The notes: generated by a model not told the origin, from the letters alone. A DNA stretch of 64,000 bases from Caulobacter sp. 602-2 (GCF_011043625.1 NZ_JAAKGT010000002.1:186001-250000), one strand, 5' to 3'. Counted from the stretch's first letter, positions 1-8,679 are shown. Program-made: numbers and translations.

Positions 1-244
1 CGTGCCGCACGGGTCGCTCCTGATAGGGCCGCCGCGCCAGGAGCCCCGCGCCTTCCAGCCGGCCCAGCCGGTCGGTCAGCAGCGAGCGGGCCATGCCGGT
101 ATGCGCCACGAAGCCGTCGAATCGGCTGACGCCGCGGAACGCCGCGTACAACACCAGCAGCGTCCAGCGATCGCCGATCAGGTTGAGCGCCCGCGCCGCC
201 GAACTGGCGCGCACCATGCGGAAACTGTGGTTTTCGGGCGACAT
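1..244 (-). CDS. HxlR-family transcriptional regulator (partial, C-terminus outside window)
   Basis: The first 81 residues are visible; the gene runs off the left edge. They form the typical HxlR winged-helix start: a conserved LNLIGDRWTLLVL helix at about residues 20-32, then an RFDGF segment and the recognition-helix region ending SLLTDRLGRLEGAGLL. HxlR proteins are dimeric DNA-binding regulators that often respond to reactive carbonyls or redox signals. The gene is divergent from the thiolase starting at 370, with about 125 bp between them, so it may control that gene; this is inference. The effector is unknown because the C-terminus is missing. Confidence 0.85.
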   Translation of the reverse strand, partial: MSPENHSFRMVRASSAARALNLIGDRWTLLVLYAAFRGVSRFDGFVAHTGMARSLLTDRLGRLEGAGLLARRPYQERPVRH

Positions 245-369
245 CTTCCCCTTGGTGCGAGCGTTCGCGGCCGCCTGTCAATCTTGGCCGATTGCCTCGC
301 CCTTCCGTAACTTTTATAACGAGACTAACAAGAGCGGGGACGGGTAATCTCGCCGGCGCGGAGGCAGCC

Positions 370-1602
370 ATGGTCTACATCCTGGGGGGATGGCAGAGCG
401 ACTTCTCCGCGAACTGGTCGCGCCGGGGCTGGGGCCTGGCCGACGCGTTTGGCGAGGCGGTGGCGCAGGGACTTGCGGCCACCGGCCTCGCCCCTTCCGA
501 CATCGAGACCGGCCACGTCGGCAACTTCGCCGGCGAGCTGTTCGCGGGCCAGGGCCTGCTGGGCGGCTTCTTCGGCCTCGTCCACCCCGACCTCGACGGC
601 CTGCCGACCATGCGCCACGAGGCCGCCTGCGCTTCGGGCAGCGTCGCCATCCTGGCCGCCGCCGCCGAGATTGAAGCCGGCCGCTACGGTCTCGCCTGCG
701 TCGTCGGCATCGAGCAGATGCGCAACGTCCCCGGCCAGCAGGCCGCCGCCAACCTGGGCGCCGCCGCCTGGACCGGCCACGAGTTCCAGGACGCCCGCTT
801 CCTGTGGCCCGCGGCCTTCTCCGATCTGGCCGAGGTCTACGACCAGCGCTTCGGCCTGCGCTACGAACACCTGATGGCGATCTCGGAGCAGAACTTCGCC
901 AACGCCCGCCGCAACCCCAACGCCCAGACCCGCGACTGGCGCTTTCCGCCTGAGGCCTTCACCGCCGACGACGTCGCCAATCCGGTGGTCGAGGGCCGCA
1001 CCCGCAAGCAGGACTGCGGCCAGGTCACCGACGGAACGGCGGTGCTGTTCCTGGCCTCGCCCGAGCGCGCCAAGGCCTATGCCGACGCCCGCGGGTTCCC
1101 GCTCGAACTCCTGCCGCGCATCAAGGGCTGGGGCCACCGCTCGGCCCCCATCCCCCTCGACCGCAAGCTGGCGGCGAGCCGTGAGGGCGGCCCAGAGGGG
1201 GGACACGTCTTCCCGCAGGTGCGCCGCGCCGTCGAGGACGCCCGCGCCCGGGCCGGGATCGCCCACCTGTCGGAGATCCACGCCATCGAGACCCACGACT
1301 GCTTCGCCATCACCCAGTACATGGCCATCGACCATCTGGGCCTGACCGCGCCGGGCCAGGCCTGGAAGGCGATCGAGGCCGGCGACACCAGCGTCGACGG
1401 CAAGCTGCCGATCAATCCGTCCGGCGGCCTGATCGGCGCCGGTCATCCGGTCGGCGCGACGGGAGTGCGCATGGCGCTCGACGCCTTCAAGCAGACGACG
1501 GGAACGGCCGGCGACTATCAGGTCGGCGACGCCCGCACCGTCCAGACCCTCAACATCGGCGGCTCGACCACCACAACGGTCAGCCTGGTGATCGGAACCT
1601 GA
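370..1602 (+). CDS. thiolase-family acetyl-CoA acetyltransferase
   Basis: A 410-residue thiolase that catalyses acyl-CoA condensation or thiolysis. The nucleophilic Cys is C87 in EAACASGS. The C-terminal catalytic loop has GGLIGAGHPVGATG with His near residue 359, and the protein ends with the GGSTTTT segment seen in SCP2-type thiolases. I chose the ATG at 370 because CGGAGGCAGCC lies just upstream and the protein then begins at the thiolase core; an in-frame start at 292 would add 26 unconserved residues. The DUF1295 gene follows after 1 nt, so the two are probably co-transcribed. The acyl substrate cannot be read from the sequence. Confidence 0.9.
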   Translation: MVYILGGWQSDFSANWSRRGWGLADAFGEAVAQGLAATGLAPSDIETGHVGNFAGELFAGQGLLGGFFGLVHPDLDGLPTMRHEAACASGSVAILAAAAEIEAGRYGLACVVGIEQMRNVPGQQAAANLGAAAWTGHEFQDARFLWPAAFSDLAEVYDQRFGLRYEHLMAISEQNFANARRNPNAQTRDWRFPPEAFTADDVANPVVEGRTRKQDCGQVTDGTAVLFLASPERAKAYADARGFPLELLPRIKGWGHRSAPIPLDRKLAASREGGPEGGHVFPQVRRAVEDARARAGIAHLSEIHAIETHDCFAITQYMAIDHLGLTAPGQAWKAIEAGDTSVDGKLPINPSGGLIGAGHPVGATGVRMALDAFKQTTGTAGDYQVGDARTVQTLNIGGSTTTTVSLVIGT

Positions 1603-1603
1603 C

Positions 1604-2395
1604 ATGCTGCAAATCCTGCTGGTCGACGCCGCCGTCTCGGCCGCCGCCTTCCTGGCGCTGTGGCTGGTCAGCTTGCGGATCCGCGACGTCAGCTTCATCG
1701 ACGCCTGGTGGGGGCTGGGCATGGGGCTGATCGCCTGGACCGCCTTCCTGCAGGGCCTGCCCACGCCGCGCGGCATGCTGCTGACGACGATCGGCACCGT
1801 CTGGGCCCTGCGCCTGGGCGGCTACCTGTTGTGGCGCTGGCGCAAGCACGGCGCCGACCGCCGCTACGTCGCCATGCTGGCCCATGCCGAGAAGGAACGC
1901 GGCTGGAGCTTCGCCAAGACCTCGCTGCTGCTGGTCTTTTCCCTGCAGTACGTCATGCAGTTCGTCGTCGCCCTGCCGGTGCAGCTGGGCCAGGCGCCCG
2001 GTCCGCTCGGCCCGCTGGCCGCCGCGGGCGCGGCCCTGGCGGTGCTCGGCATCCTCTTCGAGACCGTCGGCGACGCCCAGCTCGTCGCCTTCAAGGCCGA
2101 TCCGGCCAACGCCGGCAAGGTGATGGACAAGGGCCTGTGGCGCTACACTCGCCACCCCAACTATTTCGGCGACGCCTGCACCTGGTGGGGCCTCTTCCTG
2201 ATCGCCGCCGAGGCCTTGCCGTGGGGGCCGCTGTCGATGATCGGCCCGGCCCTTCTGACCTTCACCCTGATCCGCTGGAGCGGCGTGCCCACCACCGAAG
2301 GCCGCCTGAAGAAGACCCGCCCCGACTACGCGGCCTATGTGGCGCGCACCTCGGGCTTCGTGCCGTGGTTTCCCAAAACAAACCCTCTCCCATAG
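1604..2395 (+). CDS. DUF1295 integral membrane protein (steroid 5-alpha-reductase-like)
   Basis: A 263-residue multi-pass membrane protein of the DUF1295 family, which shares a fold with steroid 5-alpha reductases and isoprenylcysteine methyltransferases. Diagnostic C-terminal elements are GLWRYTRHPNYFGD (about residues 178-191), where the RHPNYFG motif is expected to hold cofactor, and a closing PDYAAYVARTSGFVPWFP. It starts 1 nt after the thiolase stop, so the pair looks like an operon. This suggests lipid or steroid-like metabolism, but the reaction is not established for this family. An intergenic palindromic repeat begins immediately after the stop. Confidence 0.88.
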   Translation: MLQILLVDAAVSAAAFLALWLVSLRIRDVSFIDAWWGLGMGLIAWTAFLQGLPTPRGMLLTTIGTVWALRLGGYLLWRWRKHGADRRYVAMLAHAEKERGWSFAKTSLLLVFSLQYVMQFVVALPVQLGQAPGPLGPLAAAGAALAVLGILFETVGDAQLVAFKADPANAGKVMDKGLWRYTRHPNYFGDACTWWGLFLIAAEALPWGPLSMIGPALLTFTLIRWSGVPTTEGRLKKTRPDYAAYVARTSGFVPWFPKTNPLP

Positions 2396-2587
2396 GGAGA
2401 GGGAGGGGCCCATGGCGAAGCCATGGGAGGGTGAGGGGTTAGGAACCCTGGCCGCCTTGCCCGAGATCGCACCGGCACGCCGGCCGACCTCCTACCCCCT
2501 CATCCTCCCACGCCTGCGGCGCGGGCCCCTCCTTCTCCCTCTGGGAGAAGGGTCAAAGGAGCGCCCTCCCCCTCCCTATGGGAGAGG
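2385..2587. repeat. cluster of GC-rich palindromic intergenic repeat units
   Basis: Three palindromic units lie between the convergent DUF1295 and carotenoid oxygenase genes. One at about 2385-2446 has CCCTCTCCCATAGGGAGAGG plus a second stem around CCATGGCGAAGCCATGG. One at about 2492-2555 has a CTCCCTCTGGGAG stem. The last, at about 2562-2587, ends inside the oxygenase C-terminal codons. They belong to the same broad type as the elements near 4.4, 7.5, 8.8, 11.0, 18.9 and 46.4 kb. Confidence 0.75.
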
Positions 2588-4033
2588 TTTCAGCTCCGCC
2601 CGCCCCGCCCAGACGCTGTGCGTGCCGCTGCTGATCTTGTGCGGCAGCGCGATGCGGCAGGCCGGCTCCATCGTCCGCGCGTCCACCACCAGGCACTCCG
2701 ACGCGCCGGTGTTCTCGTCGATGATGAAGCTGACCAGCCAGCCGTCGTCCTCGGCGATCGCCCCCGTCCGGGGCGCGAACGGCGCCTCGCTGGCGTAGCG
2801 GCCCTGCGGCAGCTTCAGGCTCCAGCTCTCGCCGGTGACGAGGTCGTGCTTGACGAAGCCGTCGAACAGGAACCAGCCGGGCCTGGCCGTCGTCGAGTAG
2901 GCATAGCGATAGGGCTTGCCGGCAAAGGCCTGGTTGAACATGCCGAACTCCAGCACCCGGTCGTCCAGCCGCTGCTCGACCGTCTGCCCCGTCGCCAGGT
3001 TGAACCGCCAGCGATGCAGCTTGGGCCGGAAGCTGTGTTCGTCCAGATAGGCCATCAGGTGGGCGTACTGCTCGGGCGCGCCGGCCAGGGGGCGAGGCGT
3101 CGGATTCTCCTGGAAATAGCCGTCGACCACCACCTCGTCGCCCTCCTCGTAGGCGTTGAGGAAGTGCAGCACATAGGTCGGCGCGGCCTCGAACCAGCGC
3201 GGTTCGCCGCCCTTGCGCGGCACCAGGGCGAAGCGCGACGGCAGGCCCTTGTGCAGGCGCACCGCGTGGATGTCGCGCTCCAGCAGGCCTGCGTCCCAGA
3301 ACACCGGCAGGTCGTTGAGGATCGCCCAGTTCTGGCTGAACGCCATGTCGTGCGGCAGTCGCGGCCCCGGCAGCGGCACGGGCTGGTAGACCGTCCGCCG
3401 CCCCGAGGCGTCGACCACGCCGTAATGCATGTAAGGCGCGTGCTTGGAGTAGTTGAAGAACAGAAGCTCGCCGGTCGCCGGGTCGACCTTGGCGTGGGCC
3501 GACACCCCGTCCAGCGGCGCCCACGGCGCCGGCCCCAGCGTCTCCAGGGTCAGCGGATCCAGCCGATAGGCCTCGCCGCACTGGTAAAAGGTGGCGATCG
3601 CCTCGCCGGCGTGGACGACGATGTCGGTGCTGGCGGTGTCCTTCAGCGCCCCGTGCGCGCCGAAGCCGGGTCGCAGCGACACGCCCGGCCCGTCGGCCAG
3701 CCCGCCCCACAGGCTCTGGCCCGCCTCCTGCTCGGCCTCGAAGCCGCGCGTGCGGATGAAGCGGTTGCGATAGCGCGCCTGGCCGTCCCGGAATTCGATC
3801 TGATGGACCATGCCGTCGCCGTCGAACGGATGGTAGCGACCCAGAGGCTCGTGCGCCGGGTTCTCGGTGTTGCGCAGATAGACCCCGTCCAGCTCGCGCG
3901 GGATCGCTCCCTCCAGCACCACCAGGTCCTCGGCGTCGAGCTCCTCGTGCTGCGGCGTCCAGGCGCCGGTCATGTAGGGATGGTCGGTGACCCGAAGCGA
4001 GGTCTTCACCGACGGTTGGCGCGCGATCTTCAT
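2576..4033 (-). CDS. carotenoid oxygenase (RPE65 / lignostilbene dioxygenase family)
   Basis: A 485-residue non-haem Fe(II) dioxygenase that cleaves double bonds in carotenoids or stilbenes. The N-terminal part has DGVYLRNTENP and the YHPFDGDGMVH strand typical of the family. Histidines expected to bind iron occur in HAKVDP, in the LPHDMAFSQN strand and in the last part (LPHKISSGTHSVW). No signal peptide is seen, so it should be cytoplasmic. It stands alone: convergent with the DUF1295 gene, and a terminator at 4121-4158 separates it from upstream transcription. Whether the substrate is a carotenoid or a lignin-derived stilbene cannot be decided here. Confidence 0.9.
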   Translation of the reverse strand: MKIARQPSVKTSLRVTDHPYMTGAWTPQHEELDAEDLVVLEGAIPRELDGVYLRNTENPAHEPLGRYHPFDGDGMVHQIEFRDGQARYRNRFIRTRGFEAEQEAGQSLWGGLADGPGVSLRPGFGAHGALKDTASTDIVVHAGEAIATFYQCGEAYRLDPLTLETLGPAPWAPLDGVSAHAKVDPATGELLFFNYSKHAPYMHYGVVDASGRRTVYQPVPLPGPRLPHDMAFSQNWAILNDLPVFWDAGLLERDIHAVRLHKGLPSRFALVPRKGGEPRWFEAAPTYVLHFLNAYEEGDEVVVDGYFQENPTPRPLAGAPEQYAHLMAYLDEHSFRPKLHRWRFNLATGQTVEQRLDDRVLEFGMFNQAFAGKPYRYAYSTTARPGWFLFDGFVKHDLVTGESWSLKLPQGRYASEAPFAPRTGAIAEDDGWLVSFIIDENTGASECLVVDARTMEPACRIALPHKISSGTHSVWAGRAELKPLP

Positions 4034-4120
4034 GCCGTCCTCCCCAGGCTGGCCCGAGGAAGCTTAGACCGTCAGTCTCGTTATGCAAGCGCCTTCGCCG
4101 AACGACGATTGCTGCACCGC

Positions 4121-4158
4121 AAACAAAAGAAAGGCCCGCGAGCCGAAGCACGCGGGCC
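4121..4158 (-). terminator. rho-independent terminator
   Basis: Read on the minus strand, GGCCCGCG and CGCGGGCC form a perfect 8-bp stem (4133-4140 with 4151-4158) with a 10-nt loop, followed by TTTCTTTTGTTT. It lies 43 nt after the stop of the small ORF at 4201, which supports that ORF being transcribed. It also insulates the carotenoid oxygenase gene. Confidence 0.85.
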
Positions 4159-4200
4159 ATTTCCTCGAGGCGCCCCGAAAACGGAGCGACCGCAGCCGAG

Positions 4201-4311
4201 TTACAGGGCGGCGCGGTTCTTGTAGGCCGAAACGGCCAGAGCGATCAGGCTCAGCATGGCAAATCCAGTCATCTTGCGTCGCCGGGACCGGATCGCCCCG
4301 ACGCCGGTCAT
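4201..4311 (-). CDS. small single-span membrane protein, hypothetical (36 aa)
   Basis: A short ORF with an arginine-rich start (IRSRRRK) followed by one hydrophobic helix (GFAMLSLIALAVSAY), consistent with an N-in single-pass microprotein. A strong terminator follows on the same strand, and a perfect 14-bp palindrome lies just upstream at 4318-4331. The start is uncertain: ATG at 4311 gives 36 residues and ATG at 4272 gives 23, and neither has a clear Shine-Dalgarno sequence. The function is unknown. Confidence 0.4.
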   Translation of the reverse strand: MTGVGAIRSRRRKMTGFAMLSLIALAVSAYKNRAAL

Positions 4312-4317
4312 ATAGGA

Positions 4318-4331
4318 TGACAACGTTGTCA
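4318..4331. promoter_or_regulatory. perfect 14-bp palindrome, possible operator
   Basis: TGACAACGTTGTCA is fully self-complementary and sits 7 bp upstream of the ATG of the small ORF at 4201-4311. The position and symmetry fit a dimeric repressor site, but no regulator can be assigned. Confidence 0.4.
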
Positions 4332-4389
4332 GATCAAGGCTGCATGCTGCGACGCAACAACGCATGACGAGCTGGAAAGCGCGCGATGC

Positions 4390-4490
4390 GCGCTCCCCCT
4401 CAGTCGCTCCGCGACAGCTCCCCCAGAAGGGGAGCATCTAGACCCTCCCCCTCTGGGGGGAGGTGGCCCGGAGGGCCGGAGGGGGCCCTA
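4390..4490. repeat. composite two-hairpin intergenic repeat
   Basis: The same composite seen at 10937 and 46348. A CCCCCTCAGTCGCTCCGCGA arm with a CTCCCCCAGAAGGGGAG hairpin is followed by a CCTCCCCCTCTGGGGGGAGG hairpin and the GGCCCGGAGGGCC stem. The stop codon of the L,D-transpeptidase gene (4488-4490) lies at its edge. Confidence 0.8.
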
Positions 4491-5567
4491 CCCCGCCCTC
4501 GCCTCCTCGCCCATGAACACCACCTTGGCCCCCTTCTCGACCGCCTTGCCCAGCTGGGCCGCGTCCCAGTTGGTCAGGCGCACGCAGCCGTGCGAGGCGC
4601 GCTTGTTGACCAGCTTTGGGTCGGGCGTGCCGTGGATGCCGTAGGTGTCCTTGGTCAGGTCGATCCAGGTGCCGCCCACCGGGTTGTTCGGCCCGGCCTT
4701 GATGGTCAGCTTGCCCTTGGGCTTGCCGAAGGTCAGGCGCGAGGGATCGTAGGTGTAGGTCGGCCGCGGCGCGACGGTGTTGACCGCCAGTTCGCCGCTC
4801 GGGGCCGGACGCTCGGTGCTGCCCACCGTCGCCGGATAGACCGCCTGCAGCACGTCCTGAGCGTCGAAGGCCCGCACCTGGCCGATCGACTTGTCGATCT
4901 CGATCCGCGTCACCCGCGCCGGCAGGTCGGCCGGGCCCAGGGCGGCCACCGCGATGCGGGTCCCGGCCTTGGTGAAGTCGGCCCCGGGGTTCAGCGCCTG
5001 CAGCAGCGCCTCGTCCATGTGGAACCGCTCGGCCAGGGCCTCCAGCGGGCTCGTGTAGGAGAGGGCCGGCAGTCTGGCCATCGCCTCGTAGTCGTCCTTG
5101 GGGATCGACTTCACGAACGGGCCCGCCACGTCCTGCGCCGTGATCACGTAGTCGGTCAGCACCGGGCCGCCGTCGGCCTCGATCAGCGCCTTCCACAGGT
5201 CCGGCGTCACCTGGCCGTCGACGGTGAGGCCCCGGGCCTGCTGGAAGGCCTCGATGGCCAGCCGCAGGTTCGTGCCCGTCACCCCGTCGATCGAGCCCGG
5301 CGAGAACCTGGCCCGGTCGAGCAGCACCTGCACCCGAACGAGCGACGGCGCGATCATCGACGGATCGGCCGGCGGCGCGTCCTGGGGTCCCGCCGCCTCA
5401 ACCGCCTGGGCCAGCGGCGAGCGGCCGTTCGCGGCGGGCGGCGCCTTCTGCTGCGGCGCGCCGGCGGCGGGCGGCGGGGCTTCGGCCTTGTCCTCGCCCT
5501 TCGAGCAGGCGGCCGCGGCCAGGGCGCATCCGGCCATCAGGGCCGCGAGACGGAAGGTCGAAGGCAT
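4488..5567 (-). CDS. L,D-transpeptidase lipoprotein with peptidoglycan-binding domain
   Basis: A 359-residue predicted lipoprotein: the signal ends AALMAGCALAAAACSKGED. A low-complexity linker is followed by a peptidoglycan-binding-like domain (about residues 98-140) and a C-terminal YkuD L,D-transpeptidase domain. The YkuD catalytic motif is present, with His at about 312 in IHGTPD and Cys at about 328 in SHGCVRL. It should form 3-3 cross-links or attach proteins to peptidoglycan in the periplasm. I chose ATG 5567 because GGAG lies 7 nt upstream and the lipoprotein signal then sits at the N-terminus; an earlier in-frame start at 5654 would bury it. It is divergent from the VanY-like gene. 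Confidence 0.92.
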   Translation of the reverse strand: MPSTFRLAALMAGCALAAAACSKGEDKAEAPPPAAGAPQQKAPPAANGRSPLAQAVEAAGPQDAPPADPSMIAPSLVRVQVLLDRARFSPGSIDGVTGTNLRLAIEAFQQARGLTVDGQVTPDLWKALIEADGGPVLTDYVITAQDVAGPFVKSIPKDDYEAMARLPALSYTSPLEALAERFHMDEALLQALNPGADFTKAGTRIAVAALGPADLPARVTRIEIDKSIGQVRAFDAQDVLQAVYPATVGSTERPAPSGELAVNTVAPRPTYTYDPSRLTFGKPKGKLTIKAGPNNPVGGTWIDLTKDTYGIHGTPDPKLVNKRASHGCVRLTNWDAAQLGKAVEKGAKVVFMGEEARAG

Positions 5568-5638
5568 CGCATACTCCACGCACGAGGAACGTCTTGCCGT
5601 TCTCAAGCCTTGAGCCATGGCGAAGTTCCGAAAGGCGG

Positions 5639-6763
5639 GTGTGCTTGGCTTCACGATGGCGGAAGGGAACGAAGGCGCGGCGGCGCGGCCGGCGACTGGG
5701 CCTAGCCCTGCTCGTTCTGCTGCTGGCCGGCTGCGCGGGGGTGGGCGTCTGGCTGGCCTGGCCGAGCTCGACGCCGCCGCCTGCCGACCCGCCCACCGGC
5801 GACGAGACCCCGTTCGAGGCGGCGCCGCAGTACGTGCCCTCCAACGACCCGCCGTCGGCCCCGCTGTCGCCCCTGCCCGTCGACGAGACCTGCGAGGCCG
5901 CCGCCCCCGCCGGCGCGGCCGAGGCCAATGCCAGCGGTCTCAACACCCTGGCCTGGGCCCCGTTCGGACGGACCGAGACCGGCTGGGTCATCTACGCCCC
6001 GCGCATCGGCGCCGAACTGGCCACTGCCTGCGGTCCCGGCACCCCCCGCTTCGCCGCCGCCCTCGCCCGCTGGCAGGCGGGCCACGGCCTGCCGCAGACC
6101 GGGGTGCTGGATGCGCCGACCTTCGACGCCATGAAGACCCGCTGGACGCTGGCCCGCCCCTTCGCGGCGATCAATGCGCGGGGCGAGTGCCCCAACGCCC
6201 CAGCGCTCTCCGGCCTGGCCAGCGCCCGGCCCGACGAGGCCTACGGCGCCAAGCCCGCGCAGTTGCGCCCCGGCGCGCTCGAGGCCTATCGCCGGATGGT
6301 CGAGGCCGCGCGCAAGGACGGCGTCGTCTCCGAGCGCGACCCGCGCGTGCTGACCATCTTCTCGGCCTTCCGCGATCCGGCCGCCGACGCCGCCCGCTGC
6401 GCCCGCGACAACAACTGCCAGGGGGTGACCCGCACCATCTGCTCGGCCCATCGCACGGGCCTGGCCATGGACCTCTTCATCGCCGCAGCCCCGGGCCACG
6501 GCCCCGACTCCAGCGCCGACGACAACCGCCGGGCCATGGCCCGCTCGGACGTCTATCGCTGGATGGTGCTCAACGCCGGCCGCTTCGGCTTCGTCAACTA
6601 CGTGTTCGAGCCCTGGCACTGGGAATGGACCGGCGAGGCGCCCCTGCCTGGCGTGCCGATCTCAAGCCTTCCTCAAGACGGATCACAACCGCTCGATCAG
6701 TCGGCGCCCACGCCTCAACCCGGCCTGAAAGGCTTACTACCTAGGAAGAATGAAGTTCGCTGA
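5639..6763 (+). CDS. VanY-like D-alanyl-D-alanine carboxypeptidase family protein (M15)
   Basis: About 374 residues: a basic N-terminus, a hydrophobic segment ending LLLAGC (a possible lipobox or membrane anchor), a proline-rich linker, a peptidoglycan-binding-like region (RFAAALARWQAGHGLPQTG) and a C-terminal peptidase domain. Zinc and catalytic motifs are SAHRTGLAMD and EPWHWEW, the usual M15B pattern. The role is probably trimming of peptidoglycan stem peptides in the periplasm. The start is uncertain; GTG 5639 has AAAGGCGG just upstream. The 3' end overlaps the esterase gene by 14 nt, so translation may be coupled. The divergent neighbour is also a cell-wall enzyme. Confidence 0.8.
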   Translation: MCLASRWRKGTKARRRGRRLGLALLVLLLAGCAGVGVWLAWPSSTPPPADPPTGDETPFEAAPQYVPSNDPPSAPLSPLPVDETCEAAAPAGAAEANASGLNTLAWAPFGRTETGWVIYAPRIGAELATACGPGTPRFAAALARWQAGHGLPQTGVLDAPTFDAMKTRWTLARPFAAINARGECPNAPALSGLASARPDEAYGAKPAQLRPGALEAYRRMVEAARKDGVVSERDPRVLTIFSAFRDPAADAARCARDNNCQGVTRTICSAHRTGLAMDLFIAAAPGHGPDSSADDNRRAMARSDVYRWMVLNAGRFGFVNYVFEPWHWEWTGEAPLPGVPISSLPQDGSQPLDQSAPTPQPGLKGLLPRKNEVR

Positions 6764-7430
6764 CGCTCACCTCCCCGGCCGCCGCGAGATCCTGGCCGGC
6801 CTCCTCGCCCTTCCGGCCGGTCCCGTCCTGGCCGCGCCCCGCGTGGCCGTCCCGCCGCGTCAGCCCGTGGTCACCGTGCTGGGCGACTCGATCACCGCCG
6901 GCCTGGGCGTACGCCCGGGCGAGGCGATGCCGGCGCGCCTGCAGGCGGTGCTGGCCGCCCGCGGCCTCAACGTTCAGGTCCGCGCGGCGGGCCGCAACGG
7001 CGACACCAGCGCTGGCGGCCTGGCGAGGCTGGAAGCCGCGCTTGGCGGCGACACCGCCGTCTGCGTCGTGGCGCTGGGCGGCAACGACCTCTTGCAAGGC
7101 CTGCGGCCCGAGGCGACCAGGGCCAACCTGCGCGCCATCCTGACCCGCCTGCGCGAACGCCGGATCCCGGCCGCCATCGCCGGCATCAACGCCCCGGCCC
7201 TGCTGGGCGCCGACTACGCCCGCCGTTTCAACGCCGTCTACACCGACCTGGCGCGCGACTTCGCAGCCCCCCTGCTGCCCAACCTGCTGGCCGGCGTCCG
7301 CGGCTCGCGCCGCTACATGCAGAGCGACGGCATCCACCCCAATGCGGAAGGCGCCCGCGTGATCGCCGCCAACCTGACGCCGGTGGTGGTCCAGGCCCTG
7401 GCGCGAGCGACCCAGGTGGCGGCGCGGTAG
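6750..7430 (+). CDS. SGNH/GDSL esterase (TesA-like arylesterase), exported
   Basis: 226 residues with all SGNH blocks: GDSITAG with nucleophile S47, a glycine block at NGDTSAGG, GGNDLL, and DGIHPN with the catalytic Asp and His. The N-terminus has two adjacent arginines before a hydrophobic stretch (RREILAGLLALPAGPVLA), so it may be Tat-exported to the periplasm. It resembles multifunctional acylhydrolases such as TesA; the natural ester substrate is unknown. The gene overlaps the end of the VanY-like gene, and AGGAAG precedes its ATG. Confidence 0.88.
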   Translation: MKFADAHLPGRREILAGLLALPAGPVLAAPRVAVPPRQPVVTVLGDSITAGLGVRPGEAMPARLQAVLAARGLNVQVRAAGRNGDTSAGGLARLEAALGGDTAVCVVALGGNDLLQGLRPEATRANLRAILTRLRERRIPAAIAGINAPALLGADYARRFNAVYTDLARDFAAPLLPNLLAGVRGSRRYMQSDGIHPNAEGARVIAANLTPVVVQALARATQVAAR

Positions 7431-7432
7431 AG

Positions 7433-7567
7433 AACCTCCCCCTCTGGGGGAGGCGGCCGAAGGCCGGTGGGGGGACGTTTTCAGCTGTCCGGGAATAGGC
7501 CGGTTTCGCGGCTACTCCCCCCCTCCGATCGCTACGCGATCGCCTCCCCCACAGGGGGAGGTTCCTT
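7433..7567. repeat. palindromic intergenic repeat between convergent genes
   Basis: CCTCCCCCTCTGGGGGAGG begins the element. CCTCCCCCACAGGGGGAGG ends it, with further stems (CGGCCGAAGGCCGG; CGATCGCTACGCGATCG) between. It fills the gap between the esterase and the YeiH-type gene and may act as a bidirectional terminator; that is inference. Confidence 0.75.
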
Positions 7568-7569
7568 CC

Positions 7570-8679
7570 TCACAGAAACCACTCCACCGCCACCAGCACG
7601 ACACCGGCGATCCACGCCGTCTCGATCACCATCAGCGCCACGGGCCGCCAGCCGGCGGTCATCACGTCCTTGAACGAGGTCTTCATGCCCAGGCCCGCGA
7701 TCGCCGTGACCAGGCACCAGCGGCTGACCTCCGTGGCCGCGTCGGCGCCGGCCTTGGGCAGCCAGCCCAGGCTGTTGACCGCCACCAGGGCGGCGAAGGC
7801 CAGCAGGAACAGCGGCAGCTGCGGCTTGGCCCCGCCGGCGCCGCCCGGCAGCATCCGCGCCGCCAGGAAGGCGATGGCGAACACCACCGGCAGCAGCATC
7901 GACACCCGCAAGAGCTTCACATAGGTCGCCACGTCGCCGGTGTGCGGCGAGATCATGTAGCCGGCCCCGACCACCTGGGCGACGTCGTGGATCGTGCCGC
8001 CCAGGAACACCCCGGCCTTGGTCTGGTCCAGATGCAGGGCCGCCGTCAGCAGCGGATAGGTGATCATGGCGATGGTCGACAGGGCCGTGACCACCACCAC
8101 CGTCAGGATGGTGTCGCGCTCGCCGTCCTTGTCGCGCGGCAGCACCGACGCGATGGCCAGGGCCGCCGAGGCGCCGCAGATGCCCACCGCTCCGCCCGAC
8201 AGCACCCCGAAGCCCTGCCGCAGGCCCAGCCGCTTGGCCAGGAACGCGCCCAGCAGGATCGTCGAGACCACCGCCAGCACCACCGTCACGATCGGCGTGA
8301 TGCCCAGGCTCAGGATCTGGCCGGCCGTGATCCGCGCGCCCAGCAGGGCGACGCCGAAGCGCAGGATGGCCTTGGACGAGAACTCGATGCCGGGGATGCA
8401 GCGGCCTTCCTGGTGCAGGAAGTGGAAGGTCATGCCCAGCAGCAACGCGAACAGCATCACCGGCGCGCCGTAGTGCTGCGACAGCCAGGTCGAGGCCAGG
8501 GCGATGGTCCCGGCGACCAGCACCCCGGGATAAAGCTTGATCAGCGCCGCCTGGCCGGGAAACCGCTGCTTGGCCTTGGCGACCGGGGCGGGCTCGGGAC
8601 GGCTCAGCCCCTCCATGCCCTCAAGGGATTGGAACAGCGCCCGCGCGGCGGCCGCGTCGGTGTCGAGATCGGAATGCAT
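7570..8679 (-). CDS. YeiH/UPF0324-family membrane protein, putative sulfate exporter
   Basis: 369 residues with about ten hydrophobic segments. UPF0324 signatures include the LYPGVLVAGTIAL first helix, GRCIPGIEFSSKAILRFGVA, the glycine-rich LSGGAVGICGASAALA segment and GGTIHDVAQVVGAGY. The family is annotated as putative sulfate or organosulfur exporters, with thin experimental support. ATG 8679 was preferred because AGGG lies upstream and the family sequence starts soon after; the longer in-frame start would read through the repeat at 8757-8895. Confidence 0.87.
   Translation of the reverse strand: MHSDLDTDAAAARALFQSLEGMEGLSRPEPAPVAKAKQRFPGQAALIKLYPGVLVAGTIALASTWLSQHYGAPVMLFALLLGMTFHFLHQEGRCIPGIEFSSKAILRFGVALLGARITAGQILSLGITPIVTVVLAVVSTILLGAFLAKRLGLRQGFGVLSGGAVGICGASAALAIASVLPRDKDGERDTILTVVVVTALSTIAMITYPLLTAALHLDQTKAGVFLGGTIHDVAQVVGAGYMISPHTGDVATYVKLLRVSMLLPVVFAIAFLAARMLPGGAGGAKPQLPLFLLAFAALVAVNSLGWLPKAGADAATEVSRWCLVTAIAGLGMKTSFKDVMTAGWRPVALMVIETAWIAGVVLVAVEWFL

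Noticed and set aside
325..1797. 490-residue minus-strand frame over the thiolase
   Set aside because: The thiolase on the plus strand has all catalytic motifs; the antisense product is low-complexity.
5617..6744. Alternative plus-strand frame beginning MAKFRKAG over the VanY-like gene
   Set aside because: Its product is Arg/Pro-rich with no motif, while the adjacent frame has SxHxxGxAxD and EPWHWEW. I considered a frameshift at the N-terminus but saw no need for one.
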